Assembly (NCBI RefSeq): GCF_019977315.1
Contig: NZ_AP024652.1
Span: 2,914,001-2,978,000 of the forward strand
Length of the DNA: 64,000 nt
Origin: Arthrobacter sp. StoSoilB22
Lineage (GTDB): Bacteria; Actinomycetota; Actinomycetes; Actinomycetales; Micrococcaceae
Direction: 5' to 3'
The notes beneath the pieces were generated by a model that saw only the letters and a program-made list of their open reading frames with translations, did no database searches and was not told the DNA's origin. The translations under genes were made by a program, and so were the position numbers. This document shows, one piece after another, positions 1-11,904 of this stretch; position 1 is the first letter of the stretch; every line of letters starts with the position of its first letter.

Positions 1-494
1 CCAGCTCCGGCCGCCGGGTACTCCTTACGGCCGACGATCTCCCCTTCGGCACGGATGATCTGGACGAAGACAAGAAACTAGCCACCAAACCACACGTTGT
101 CATCGGTTCGAAGGCCCACAAGGACTCGGTCACTGAGCGAAGTGCAATCCGTGGAATCACCACCTTCGGCTTTAAGACCCTGCGTCAGGTCATCCTTGGA
201 TCCAAGATCGGCGACTCCCAGGGAACCCTGATTGTTGACGGCGAGTGGCTTCGAAGCATGGTTGACCGCTTCGACGATCCCGGGTTCCTCTTCAGCACCC
301 AAGTCGTCTATGCCGCTGAAAAGCAAGGCTTCCAGATCGTCGAAGTGCCCGTCACTCTGGCACCCGACGACGAACCGGGCGAAACAACCATCCGGACTGC
401 CGACGTCGTGAAGATGTTCAAAGGACTGGTGGCCATGCGTCGCCGCCGGCGGGAGTTCGCCGCGGCTCCCAGCGCGGGAACGCACGCCTCATGA
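1..494 (+). CDS. Glycosyltransferase family 2, C-terminal part (start outside window)
   Basis: The reading frame is already open at base 3 and gives about 163 residues ending in a TGA at 492-494, so only the C-terminal part of the protein is present. The visible part contains a GDSQGTLIVDGEWLR segment followed by an EVPVTLAPDDEPG segment. This resembles the end of polyprenyl-phosphate sugar transferases of the GT2 family (DPM1/GtrB/CsbB-like), where an acidic-glycine stretch precedes the last strand of the catalytic fold; the N-terminal DXD motif would lie outside the window. The stop overlaps the start of the next gene (ATGA), so the two are translationally coupled. Together with the flippase-like and YfhO-like genes downstream, it probably loads a sugar on undecaprenyl phosphate on the cytoplasmic face. 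The family is fairly sure; sugar and acceptor are unknown. Confidence 0.75.
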   Translation, partial: SSGRRVLLTADDLPFGTDDLDEDKKLATKPHVVIGSKAHKDSVTERSAIRGITTFGFKTLRQVILGSKIGDSQGTLIVDGEWLRSMVDRFDDPGFLFSTQVVYAAEKQGFQIVEVPVTLAPDDEPGETTIRTADVVKMFKGLVAMRRRRREFAAAPSAGTHAS

Positions 495-1519
495 CGGATT
501 CAATCGCAGAGACTCCGTCAAACGACAACGATCTGAACCAGGAACAGCCGCCTGCAAAGACCACGAAAGCCAAGCTGGTTGACTTCGCACGGCGCGCGCT
601 GGTGGTCATCGTTTTCGCCGCCGCAGTGTACTTCATTGCAGTCCAATGGCCGCAGGTGCAGGCCACAGTTTTCGCCCTGCAGTGGTGGCAGGTCCTGCTG
701 TCCCTCTTGGCACTCATCCCTGGTGTTCTCCTCGGGATGTTTATGTGGCGCGTCGTCATGGCAAGCCTCCTACGGTCAGTAGACATCGAACCCCAGGGCT
801 TGGTGCTCAACCAGATCTACCTCGTCGGCCAAATCGGCAAATACCTGCCCGGTTCCGTGTGGGCGTTCGTGCTGCAGATGGAGCTTGGACGTAAGAACGG
901 CATCGCGCGTGCGCAGGTGTTCGTTGCATCCCTGGTGAGTACGGGGATCACCATCGGAGCGGCATTGGTAGTTGGAGCTTCGGCTCTTCCGATACTGGTC
1001 CAGCGTCAGCCAAATCTGCAGTGGCTGTACGTCATACTCCCTGTAGTGATCCTGGCGATGAACCCGAACGTTGTGACGTTCCTGGTCAATATCGTCCTGC
1101 GGGTCTTCCGCCGTCCGCCGCTTCCCGAGCGTATTCAGGCCAACACCATGGTGAAGGCCTTCATCCTTGGCGTTCTGATGTACCTGTGCTTTGGCCTGCA
1201 CTTGTGGATCCTGGTCGGCCACGAGGCCACCCTGGACCTCGCGACGTTCCTGGTCCTGACCGGCGCATTGGCGCTTGGCATGACCTTGGGTGTACTCGCA
1301 TTCCTGCTTCCTGCCGGCGTTGGTGCCCGGGAAGCCATCCTCATCCTTGCCCTGGCCGGAATGATGAGCGCCGGCGCTGCAACAGCAATCGCAGCCCTGT
1401 CACGAATCATGTTCACCATTGCGGACCTGCTGTGCGTCGGTATCGCTTTTGTTCACTTCCGGTGGCGGCAGCAGTCCGTCTCCAAGACCCCCGCTGACTC
1501 CACCGCCGAGGCCAAGTAG
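491..1519 (+). CDS. Lysylphosphatidylglycerol synthase TM region / UPF0104-like flippase-type membrane protein
   Basis: This 342-residue integral membrane protein has a short hydrophilic N terminus (about residues 1-35) and then six to eight hydrophobic segments. It carries the QIGKYLPGSVWAF element, which is characteristic of the LPG_synthase_TM / UPF0104 family (the flippase half of MprF, AglD and relatives). There is no catalytic LPG synthase domain, so it is unlikely to make lysyl-lipid itself. Its start overlaps the stop of the GT2 gene by four bases, which points to one transcript. In this setting the simplest role is moving a lipid-linked sugar across the membrane, taking the place that GtcA has in other three-component glycosylation systems. 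The family call is good; the flippase role is inference. Confidence 0.8.
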   Translation: MTDSIAETPSNDNDLNQEQPPAKTTKAKLVDFARRALVVIVFAAAVYFIAVQWPQVQATVFALQWWQVLLSLLALIPGVLLGMFMWRVVMASLLRSVDIEPQGLVLNQIYLVGQIGKYLPGSVWAFVLQMELGRKNGIARAQVFVASLVSTGITIGAALVVGASALPILVQRQPNLQWLYVILPVVILAMNPNVVTFLVNIVLRVFRRPPLPERIQANTMVKAFILGVLMYLCFGLHLWILVGHEATLDLATFLVLTGALALGMTLGVLAFLLPAGVGAREAILILALAGMMSAGAATAIAALSRIMFTIADLLCVGIAFVHFRWRQQSVSKTPADSTAEAK

Positions 1520-1584
1520 CGGGTTCCGGATGCCCCGGGCCAATATTCAGACTTATGCCGCGCGCTAAGGAGCAAGCCAAGACC

Positions 1585-3828
1585 ATGACAGCAGGAACAT
1601 CCGGGGCTACTGCCCAGCGCCCGCCGGTTGCCCGGCGGCGCTACTTCTTGCAGCACGACTGGCATTGGGGCATAGTCACTGCCGCCATAGCAGCCGTCGC
1701 CTCCATCATCCCCCGACTCTTCAACCCCACGTTCTATTACTGGGACGACATGATGCAGTCCTTCCTCCCTCTGTGGCGGCACATGGGCGAGGAAATACGG
1801 TCCGGCCGATTCCCGCTCATGGAGCCAGGCGGCTGGGTTGGCGGGAACATTGTGGCCGAGGTGGGCTACGGTATCTTCAACCCGGTCAACATCGTCAACT
1901 CTGTTATTGTTTCGAACTTCGAGAACCTGTCTCTGGCGAGCTATTTCATCATCGTCCAGTTCATCGCGTTGCTCGCATTTGGTACGTTCATGCTGGCCCG
2001 CGATTACGGTTCCAACCGGCCGCTTGCCTTGGCCGCCGGCGTAGCCATCCCCTTCAGCGGCTTCACGCTCTTCTACGAAGCAGCCCGCTGGCCGGGAGGC
2101 CTCATGGCCTTCGCTTGGATTACCGTTTTCTGGTGGTCGGTCCGACGCTACGCACGTCGCAACACCTCCCCGTTCCTGCCGTTCCTGTTGGGCTTCCTTA
2201 CCATGACGGCCGGGAATCCCTACGGAGCCATTGGCGTCATCCTGGTCCTGGCAGCAGTCGCCGTCGAACTGATGCTGATGAGGCACTGGCGTCGGCTCAT
2301 TCCAATCGTCATCGTCGGCGCCTTGGTGGGTCTGACCGCTGTCCTGGTCTATTTCCCCCTGCCACTCAGCTCCGCGGTGACCGTTCGCCAGCAGAACGAA
2401 ATCCTGAATGACCTCTTTCTCGCTCCGGACATGTCATCGCTGCTAACGATGAGTACATCCTCGATGATGCCTCGGATCAACAACTTCTGGGCCCCCATAG
2501 ACAACGTTCCCTCAAGTTACTTGGCGTGGTTCGTCCTGCCTTTGCTTCCGTGGCTGGATTTCCGCAGCTTCCGTAACCGCTCGCGCCAAATATTCAGCAT
2601 CTACATCATCACTGGCATTTACTTCCTGCTGACCTTTGCCCCCTCCCAGGTGCTCGTCTTCCGCTGGCCCATCCGACTCATCGAATACGTCTACCTCGGC
2701 GTCATCGTCCTCGTCGCGGTGGTGGCCTCAGCCGGTTTGAAGACCTCATCCTGGAAGAAACGGTTGTTCATCACCGTCGCCATCCTCGGCTTTGGGACCT
2801 ACCGGGCCTGGTCCATGGTGCCCGGCGGCGGCAAATGGCAGATTTTCACACTGTTCGTGACGCTTGTTCTGGTGGCTTTGGCTGTACTTGGATGGAAACG
2901 GTTCGGCTACCGGGGGCTGGCGGCAGTGATGGTGGTGGGAACGATCGCGACGCTGGGCATGCAGTCCAGGCAGTTCATCCCTAACAATGCTGTTGCCGGC
3001 ATCGGCTCCCCCGTGGATGCGGACACGCTCCGTGACGCCACCAGTAGCTACAAAGGCAACACAATCCAGATCTTCAACACTATGAAGATCACTGGCCAGG
3101 AATTCACTGAGGGCCGCCTCCTTTACGGCAATCAGATCCTCAATGCAGACGTCAACAACAGCATGGGCCGCTATAGCGGAATCAGCTTCACAACATACGT
3201 CAATGCCTTGTGCATGAACTACCGGGGCGAGACCTGCCCTCTGGCCTACACTGAGCTGTTCAAGCAGGCCTCCGGGGAAATCGACGTAACGTTGGCTGAC
3301 GTTCTTCAGGTCGAGACGGTGTCCGTCCAAAAGACGCTGATCGCCCCTGACCAACTCACCGTTGCCCCGGGCTGGTCAATTGTGGCCTCGGATGAGACCA
3401 GGACCATCCTTCAGCGGGATAACCCGTTGCCCTATCCAGGCACCGTTTCCTGGGCTTCAGATGGCATCTCCGTCAAGGATTCCGTCAGGAACGGCAATGA
3501 CGAACACATCACCTTGTCCGGAGACGGCACTGCGGGAAAGCTGACGCTTGCCCGTCTCGCATGGCCCGGCTACACCGTCACGGTTGATGGCGAACCGCAG
3601 AAGCTCACGCAGGGTCCGGCAGGAGTAATACTGGTGGATGTCCCGGCCGGCGCCACATCCGTGGACGTAACGTTCACGACGCCGGGCCTCACCATGGGTC
3701 TCGCCGCTCAGGGCGCTGCATGGTTCGGCATTCTGTTGTTCACGGTATTCCACTATGTTCGTCGGCATCGCCGCACGCGGTCAGAGGCAGACGTTTTACC
3801 GGTTTCAGCTGAGAAGGTCGCTGTCTAA
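1585..3828 (+). CDS. YfhO-like multi-spanning membrane protein, probable GT-C type glycosyltransferase
   Basis: This protein has 747 residues from the ATG at 1585. I prefer that start because AAGGAG lies at 1567-1572, whereas an ATG at 1555 has no ribosome site. It has about 12 membrane segments. An early extracytoplasmic loop contains YYWDDMMQSF, an acidic pair placed as in GT-C enzymes, and a C-terminal soluble domain contains WPGYTVTVDG, close to the motif at the end of YfhO proteins. YfhO is known to transfer sugars from a lipid carrier to teichoic acids outside the cell. It follows the GT2 and flippase-like genes with a 65-base gap and ends just before a strong terminator, so the three form a probable operon. 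The acceptor polymer is not known. Confidence 0.7.
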   Translation: MTAGTSGATAQRPPVARRRYFLQHDWHWGIVTAAIAAVASIIPRLFNPTFYYWDDMMQSFLPLWRHMGEEIRSGRFPLMEPGGWVGGNIVAEVGYGIFNPVNIVNSVIVSNFENLSLASYFIIVQFIALLAFGTFMLARDYGSNRPLALAAGVAIPFSGFTLFYEAARWPGGLMAFAWITVFWWSVRRYARRNTSPFLPFLLGFLTMTAGNPYGAIGVILVLAAVAVELMLMRHWRRLIPIVIVGALVGLTAVLVYFPLPLSSAVTVRQQNEILNDLFLAPDMSSLLTMSTSSMMPRINNFWAPIDNVPSSYLAWFVLPLLPWLDFRSFRNRSRQIFSIYIITGIYFLLTFAPSQVLVFRWPIRLIEYVYLGVIVLVAVVASAGLKTSSWKKRLFITVAILGFGTYRAWSMVPGGGKWQIFTLFVTLVLVALAVLGWKRFGYRGLAAVMVVGTIATLGMQSRQFIPNNAVAGIGSPVDADTLRDATSSYKGNTIQIFNTMKITGQEFTEGRLLYGNQILNADVNNSMGRYSGISFTTYVNALCMNYRGETCPLAYTELFKQASGEIDVTLADVLQVETVSVQKTLIAPDQLTVAPGWSIVASDETRTILQRDNPLPYPGTVSWASDGISVKDSVRNGNDEHITLSGDGTAGKLTLARLAWPGYTVTVDGEPQKLTQGPAGVILVDVPAGATSVDVTFTTPGLTMGLAAQGAAWFGILLFTVFHYVRRHRRTRSEADVLPVSAEKVAV

Positions 3829-3863
3829 GCGGCTGAAAGGCAGTAGAGCCACCCATAAGTCAG

Positions 3864-3903
3864 AAGAGCGTCCGCCCCAAAGGGGGCGGACGCTCTTCTT
3901 TGT
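3864..3903 (+). terminator. Rho-independent terminator of the glycosylation trio
   Basis: A GC-rich inverted repeat (about 14-bp arms, AAGAGCGTCCGCCCC and its complement, with an AAA-containing loop) lies 35 bases after the stop of the YfhO-like gene and is followed by a T-rich stretch. Confidence 0.85.
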
Positions 3904-3984
3904 GGACCCCTGGCAGGTGCCTTCAGCAGCCATTAAGTAGTGCGGGCGGGGCCCCGTTCCCGCCTATTGCTACTCACATACGAC

Positions 3985-4025
3985 AAAGGCCACCGCGCAT
4001 CATACAGAGATGATGTGCGGTGGCC
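3985..4025 (-). terminator. Terminator downstream of the Wzt-type ATPase gene (- strand)
   Basis: Two 16-base arms (3988-4003 and 4010-4025, one G-U pair) enclose a six-base loop. Read on the minus strand the stem is followed by TTTGTCG. It lies 41 bases beyond the stop of the ABC ATPase gene, so it should end the glf-glfT2-wzm-wzt transcript. Confidence 0.75.
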
Positions 4026-4065
4026 ATATTACTGTCCACCGTAGGGTTCAAACAGCCAGTACCTG

Positions 4066-4797
4066 CTAGTTGCTATCGCGAAGCCATGCCACAGCCTGGT
4101 CAGCGGGGCCTTCAAACTGCACCGTGCCGGAGGCAAGCACAACTCCCCTGTCGCAGATGCGCGAGATCATGTCGAGGTCGTGGCTGACCACAACCAGCGT
4201 CCGTCCCTCATCCGAAAGCTGCTTGATTTTAGCCAGACACTTCTTCTGGAAGGGTTCGTCGCCCACCGCCAAAATCTCATCCACCAAGAAGATATCGGGC
4301 TGAGTGTGGACTGCTACTGCGAAAGCAAGCCTCAGGAACATACCGGAGGAATAGAACTTCACTTCGGTGTCGATGAACTGCTCTATCTCGGAGAACGCAA
4401 CGATTTCGTCGAACTTCTCGTTGATTTCCTGCTCGGTCATTCCGAGGATAGCGGCATTGAGGAAGACATTCTCGCGACCGGACAAGTCCGGGTGAAAACC
4501 TGCGCCAACTTCGATCAACCCGGCAACGCGACCCTTCGTGCGGACTGTGCCTTTGTCCGGCAGGATAACGCCGGAGATGAGTTTCAACAGCGTGGATTTA
4601 CCCGAGCCGTTGAAACCCAACAAAGCCACGGTCTCCCCTGGCTGAATCTCGAAGCTCACGTCATGGAGTGCATCGAACTTCTTGCTGAGGTCGCTTTTCC
4701 GGCCCTTCACCAGCCATACCAGGGTCTCCTTGAGGGAGTGCGAATGGCGGAGATTGAAGGTCTTCTTAAGGCCCTTGACGATTATTGCGGCGCTCAT
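4066..4797 (-). CDS. wzt: ABC transporter ATP-binding protein, Wzt/TagH-type polysaccharide exporter
   Basis: This 243-residue ATPase has Walker A GFNGSGKST (about residues 59-67), a signature region reading YSSGMFLRLAFA in place of classical LSGGQ, and Walker B IFLVDEILAVGD followed by the H-loop VVSHD. That pattern is typical of O-antigen and teichoic acid exporter ATPases. It has no C-terminal carbohydrate-binding extension, like Rv3781 of M. tuberculosis, which works with Rv3783 to export lipid-linked galactan. Its ATG directly follows the stop of the permease gene (TAGATG), with a perfect AGGAGG just upstream. Next to glf and glfT2, it most likely powers export of a galactofuranose-containing polymer. 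The substrate is inferred from context. Confidence 0.9.
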   Translation of the reverse strand: MSAAIIVKGLKKTFNLRHSHSLKETLVWLVKGRKSDLSKKFDALHDVSFEIQPGETVALLGFNGSGKSTLLKLISGVILPDKGTVRTKGRVAGLIEVGAGFHPDLSGRENVFLNAAILGMTEQEINEKFDEIVAFSEIEQFIDTEVKFYSSGMFLRLAFAVAVHTQPDIFLVDEILAVGDEPFQKKCLAKIKQLSDEGRTLVVVSHDLDMISRICDRGVVLASGTVQFEGPADQAVAWLRDSN

Positions 4798-5655
4798 CTA
4801 GACCTCCTGCGCAAAGTGGCCCTCAAGTCGTCGGAAGACGAGTTGGCCGATGATAAGGAACAAGGCAGCCATGCCCAAACCAATCAATCCCGTCCACATC
4901 AGATGTGGAGGCAGTTCGACTGGACGGTCAACAGTGGGATACCAGAAGGCCCAGTGGAACAACTCGACAGCCACTGTGATCGGGTTGAGCTGGTAGATGA
5001 ACAACACCCAAGGCGGTGCCAGCCGGCGGATCATGGTCCAGTCATAAAGCACGGGCGATGTCCACGTGACGATCATCATCAACATGTCGACGATGTTCTC
5101 AGCATCGCGGAAGAAGACATTGACGGCTCCGGCCAAGAGGCCCAGGCCGGTCGCCGTTACTGCCACAATGACGAAGCCCAGAGCAGCTCCAATGAGCTGC
5201 ATAATGTCCGGTTTCCACCCGCTGAGCAGCGCAGCTGCCAACAAGACCACCAGTTGGGGAAGGAAATGAACCGCTGCCACCCAGACAGAGGCTACCGGGA
5301 ACAGCTCCCTTGGCAGATAGATCTTTTTGACCAGCGCGGCATTCGACACGATTGATCTCGTGGCATTCGAGAACGCTTCCGAGAAGAAATTGATGACGAT
5401 GACGCCGGAGAACATGTACAGCGCGTAATTGGGAATCTGATCCCCTACGCGAAGCACAATCCCCAAAGCGAAGAACAGCACAACGTACTGAACCAGAGGT
5501 TTGACGTAGGACCAGGCAAGGCCCAGGACAGAACCCCGGTACCTCACACGGAGTTCCTTACGCACGATCAATTTCAGGAGATAGCGGCGCCGGTAAACAT
5601 CCAGCAGCCCCGCTCCTACCCCGGGAACAGCATAGGTATCAGTGGAAGTCGTCAT
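4798..5655 (-). CDS. wzm: ABC-2 type transporter permease, Wzm/TagG-type polysaccharide exporter
   Basis: This permease has 285 residues when started at the ATG at 5655, two bases after the stop of glfT2; an in-frame ATG at 5697 would overlap glfT2 and is less likely. The sequence shows the cytoplasmic entry helix YLLKLIVRKELRVRYRGS followed by six membrane segments, as in ABC-2 polysaccharide exporters. The segment RDAENIVDMLMMIVTWTSPVLYDW matches the conserved late part of the family. It forms the channel for the ATPase encoded immediately downstream. Its position directly after glfT2 suggests the exported polymer is the galactan built by GlfT2, as with Rv3783 in mycobacteria. Confidence 0.9.
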   Translation of the reverse strand: MTTSTDTYAVPGVGAGLLDVYRRRYLLKLIVRKELRVRYRGSVLGLAWSYVKPLVQYVVLFFALGIVLRVGDQIPNYALYMFSGVIVINFFSEAFSNATRSIVSNAALVKKIYLPRELFPVASVWVAAVHFLPQLVVLLAAALLSGWKPDIMQLIGAALGFVIVAVTATGLGLLAGAVNVFFRDAENIVDMLMMIVTWTSPVLYDWTMIRRLAPPWVLFIYQLNPITVAVELFHWAFWYPTVDRPVELPPHLMWTGLIGLGMAALFLIIGQLVFRRLEGHFAQEV

Positions 5656-5657
5656 CG

Positions 5658-8896
<3,239 letters not shown>

Positions 8897-8965
8897 TCAA
8901 GGCTACCCGACGTTACGATCGTTCCCCGATTCGGCGGTACGTGGCAGCAAGGCAGCAATTGTCCG

Positions 8966-9008
8966 GAAAAAACGAACGGGAGGCTCGGCCCTCAGGCAGC
9001 CTCCCGTT
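8966..9008 (-). terminator. Terminator after the Gfo/Idh dehydrogenase gene (- strand)
   Basis: Perfect 11-base arms (AACGGGAGGCT at 8975-8985 and its complement at 8998-9008) are followed, on the minus strand, by a run of T residues (A6 at 8967-8972 on the plus strand). It separates the amino-sugar operon from glf. Confidence 0.9.
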
Positions 9009-9030
9009 CAATACTGCAAAAAGAACAACG

Positions 9031-10017
9031 CTAGAGCGAGATCACGGAGCCCGTATTTGCAGACTCCAGTACGGCCTCAGCAACTCGAAGTGTCTCAAGC
9101 CCTTCGGCCATTGTGACAATGTTCATGGACTTCCCGAGCACAGCGTCACGGAATGCCTCGTGCTCCATCTTGAGCGGTTCGCGCTTTGCCAGGGCAAAAC
9201 GCGTTGACGAGCCCTCGGAAACACCACGGAATGCCGCGACGGAGTCCCAATCGGTCTGGAAAGTGCCGTTCTCGATGAAGGTCAGGTCAGCCGAGATGGT
9301 ATCCGCGATGTAAGCACCCCGCTCACCCAAAACCACAGTTGTGCGCTCCTTCATGGGCGACAACCAGTTGACGATGTGGTTGGTGACTACACCGCTCTTG
9401 AGGTGGCCAATAGCGGTGACCATGTCCTCGTGCTCGCGCCCGCTCCTGGACGTAGTGTGTGCCACGACGTTCACGAAATTGCTTTGCGCAAGCCAAGCCG
9501 TGAGGTCGATGTCGTGAGTTGCGAGGTCCTTGACCACACCGACATCGGCGATGCGGGACGGGAACGGCCCCTGACGACGGGTCGAAATTTGGTAGACCTC
9601 GCCGAGGTCACCGTTGCCGAGCCGTTCGCGGAGGCTTTGCAAAGACGGGTTGAACCGCTCAATGTGACCTACCGCGCCGATCAATCCCCGTGAGTCGAAA
9701 GCCTCGGCAATTCGTCGGCCTGACTCGGAGTCGTTGGCTATGGGCTTCTCCACCAAGCAGTGCACTCCGGCTTCCGCCAATTGCAGCGCCACTTCTTCGT
9801 GCAGCACAGTAGGCACCGCGGCTACAGCCATGTCGATACCCTGCTCGATGAGCTGTTCAACCGAGCTGCAAACCTCAAGCCCACTGGCTACGTTGTGAGG
9901 ATCACCGAAGGAATCAGCGACGGCGACGAGGTCCACGCCTTCAAGCTCGCGAATAACGCGGGCGTGGTGGCGGCCCATCATCCCCAGCCCGATGAGGCCT
10001 GCGCGCAGATTTGCCAC
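9031..10017 (-). CDS. Gfo/Idh/MocA oxidoreductase, WlbA/WbpB-like sugar-nucleotide dehydrogenase
   Basis: This 328-residue protein has the Rossmann motif GLIGLGMMGRHHARV at residues 8-22, EKP at 90-92 and a C-terminal Gfo/Idh domain with DVGVVKDLATHDIDL, which supplies the conserved lysine, aspartate and histidine. Family members WbpB and WlbA oxidise carbon 3 of UDP-N-acetylglucosaminuronic acid. That fits because the upstream genes encode a WbpE-like aminotransferase and a WbpD-like acetyltransferase, which would aminate and then acetylate the same carbon. It starts at a GTG that overlaps the stop of the aminotransferase by one base (TAGTG). The exact substrate is inferred from gene order. 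Confidence 0.85.
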   Translation of the reverse strand: MANLRAGLIGLGMMGRHHARVIRELEGVDLVAVADSFGDPHNVASGLEVCSSVEQLIEQGIDMAVAAVPTVLHEEVALQLAEAGVHCLVEKPIANDSESGRRIAEAFDSRGLIGAVGHIERFNPSLQSLRERLGNGDLGEVYQISTRRQGPFPSRIADVGVVKDLATHDIDLTAWLAQSNFVNVVAHTTSRSGREHEDMVTAIGHLKSGVVTNHIVNWLSPMKERTTVVLGERGAYIADTISADLTFIENGTFQTDWDSVAAFRGVSEGSSTRFALAKREPLKMEHEAFRDAVLGKSMNIVTMAEGLETLRVAEAVLESANTGSVISL

Positions 10018-11108
10018 TAGCTGCCTGCCTTCGCAATGGCGTTGACCGCGGAAACGATGCGGTCAAGGTCGTCCTGGCTCAACGAAGGATGCACCGGGAG
10101 CGACAACACACTGGCCGCGGCTTCCTCAGTGACGGGCAGGTCATCTGAAGTCTGGAAAGGTGCGAGGCGGTGGTTGGGGATGGGGTAGTACACGCCACAG
10201 CCAACGTTGTATTCCTCACGCAGTGCCTTGGCGAATCCATCACGGTCCTCAGCAATGCGAATGGTGTACTGGTGGTACACGTGCTCGTAGCCCTCAGACA
10301 CCTTGGGAGTGACAACACCCTCGATGTTGGCGTCGAAGAAGGCAGCGTTCTCCTGACGGGTCTTGGTCCAGGCATTGATTTTGGTCAGCTGCACTCGACC
10401 GATTGCAGCGTGGATGTTGGTCATTCGCGCGTTGAAGCCAACAAGCTCATTTTCGTACTGGCGCTCCATGCCCTGGTTGCGAAGCAGCCGGAGTCGACGC
10501 TCGACGTCGGGCAGGCCGGTGCTGACCATGCCACCTTCGCCGGAGGTCATGTTCTTGGTGGGGTACAGGCTGAACATAGCGAAGTCACCGAAGGTACCCA
10601 CCTTCCGGCCGTTGACTGCCGCACCGTGTGCCTGGGCTGCGTCTTCGAATACCTTCACGCCGTGCTTGGAAGCGACCGCGCCGATTCCGTCTACGTCAAA
10701 GGGGTGGCCGTAGAGGTGAACGGGCATGATGGCAGCCGTGCGGTCCGTGATTTTAGATTCAACGGAGGCGGGATCAAGGGTGTAGTGATCCAGGTCCACG
10801 TCAGCGAAGACAGGAGTCGCACCGGTCAAAGCCACGGAGTTGGCGGTAGCAGCAAAAGTGAACGACGGAACAATTACTTCGTCGCCGGGGCCGATGCCTG
10901 CAGCCAACAGGCCGAGGTGCAGACCGGAAGTGCCGGAGTTGACCGCCACGGCAGCCCTGCCATCGAGGAGGACCTGCGAGAACTCCTGCTCAAAGGACGC
11001 AACCTCCGTACCCTGTGCGAGTTGGCCGGAGGCCAGGACGGCCTCTACTGCCTTGCGCTCGTCATCACCGATGATGGGCTTAGCGGGGGGAATGAATTCG
11101 GGGCTCAT
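10017..11108 (-). CDS. DegT/DnrJ/EryC1/StrS sugar aminotransferase, WbpE-like
   Basis: This 363-residue PLP enzyme has the N-terminal AVNSGTSGLHLGLLAAG motif, FEDAAQAHGA (the aspartate that contacts the PLP ring nitrogen) and SLYPTKNMTSGEGGM, in which the lysine near residue 185 forms the Schiff base. These are the marks of nucleotide-sugar aminotransferases. It would aminate a 3-keto sugar nucleotide made by the neighbouring Gfo/Idh dehydrogenase, with glutamate as usual donor. Its ATG overlaps the stop of the acetyltransferase gene by four bases, and its stop overlaps the dehydrogenase start. The enzyme class is certain; the WbpE-type substrate rests on the three-gene context. Confidence 0.9.
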   Translation of the reverse strand: MSPEFIPPAKPIIGDDERKAVEAVLASGQLAQGTEVASFEQEFSQVLLDGRAAVAVNSGTSGLHLGLLAAGIGPGDEVIVPSFTFAATANSVALTGATPVFADVDLDHYTLDPASVESKITDRTAAIMPVHLYGHPFDVDGIGAVASKHGVKVFEDAAQAHGAAVNGRKVGTFGDFAMFSLYPTKNMTSGEGGMVSTGLPDVERRLRLLRNQGMERQYENELVGFNARMTNIHAAIGRVQLTKINAWTKTRQENAAFFDANIEGVVTPKVSEGYEHVYHQYTIRIAEDRDGFAKALREEYNVGCGVYYPIPNHRLAPFQTSDDLPVTEEAAASVLSLPVHPSLSQDDLDRIVSAVNAIAKAGS

Positions 11109-11695
11109 GCCTCTACCTCTCGAAGGGTCTCGTTCTGTTCAACATATGTGGCGCCGGTCTCCGGGCATACCCAGTTCTCACCACTGCGCTGCAGCGGGAA
11201 ACCAGCTTTACCGACCCAACCATGGCGTTTGGCCGGGACTCCGACCATCAGGGCAAAATCAGGGACGTCTTTGGCGACAACAGCACCAGCAGCCACTGTT
11301 GCCCATCGACCAATGGTCACTGGTGCGACGCAGACGGCGCGGGCACCGATTGATGCTCCTTCACGAATGGTGACGCCAACGGGCTCCCAGTCGTGAGCGC
11401 TCTTCAAGCCGCCATCCGGGCTAACCGCCCGGGGGTAAGTATCGTTTGTGAGTACCACGGCCGGGCCGATAAAGACGCCGGCCTCCAGTACCGCGGGCTC
11501 GTAGACAAGTGCATAATTCTGAACTTTGCAGTTGTCCCCCATCTTGACCCCGGTGCCAATATAAGCTCCGCGTCCTACGATGCAATTGACGCCCAATTCG
11601 GCCTGCTCGCGGACTTGGGCCAGATGCCAAATCTTTGATCCATCACCAATTACCGCCTTGTCTGAAACATCGGCGCTCTCCGCAACCACTATCAC
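11105..11695 (-). CDS. Hexapeptide-repeat N-acetyltransferase, WbpD/WlbB-like
   Basis: This protein of about 196 residues is built mostly of left-handed beta-helix hexapeptide repeats (for example AVIGDGSKIWHLAQV and GAYIGTGVKMGDNCKVQN). The phrase DGSKIWHLAQVR and the later TIREGASIGARAVCVAPVTIG are typical of WbpD-type enzymes, which acetylate the 3-amino group of UDP-amino-uronic acids using acetyl-CoA. I prefer a GTG start at 11695, preceded by GAGGAAGGA; a TTG at 11731 would add 12 residues. It is the first gene of the three-gene operon with the aminotransferase and dehydrogenase. An unusual C-terminal tail carries WVCPETGATYV, also seen in some related enzymes. Confidence 0.85.
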   Translation of the reverse strand: MIVVAESADVSDKAVIGDGSKIWHLAQVREQAELGVNCIVGRGAYIGTGVKMGDNCKVQNYALVYEPAVLEAGVFIGPAVVLTNDTYPRAVSPDGGLKSAHDWEPVGVTIREGASIGARAVCVAPVTIGRWATVAAGAVVAKDVPDFALMVGVPAKRHGWVGKAGFPLQRSGENWVCPETGATYVEQNETLREVEA

Positions 11696-11904
11696 CGGTG
11701 AAGGTCCTTCCTCATTGAGCACACGCGACAACGAGATTCATCTTAGCTGAGACACCAAGCCGCGGTGTCAAGGATGCGCGTCGACGGGCTTTGCAAAAGT
11801 TGTCCACATAGGCCACAACAGCCCCCGCGCTTGAGTTCGCGGGGCCGTAGCGTGATTCGTATCAACCCCACACTTGATCACCGCCACGACGTAGAGGGAG
11901 AGCC

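Noticed and set aside
11823-11844. CCCCGCG/CGCGGGG hairpin in the region between the acetyltransferase and FHA/FtsK-like genes
   Set aside because: It has only 7-bp arms and an eight-base loop, no T-run and no gene ending before it. GC-rich hairpins of this size are common by chance in such DNA.
11849-11864. CGTGA-N6-TCAAC as a further CRP site upstream of the FHA/FtsK-like gene
   Set aside because: Three of the ten key positions differ from TGTGA-N6-TCACA and the arms are not symmetric, so chance is the better explanation.
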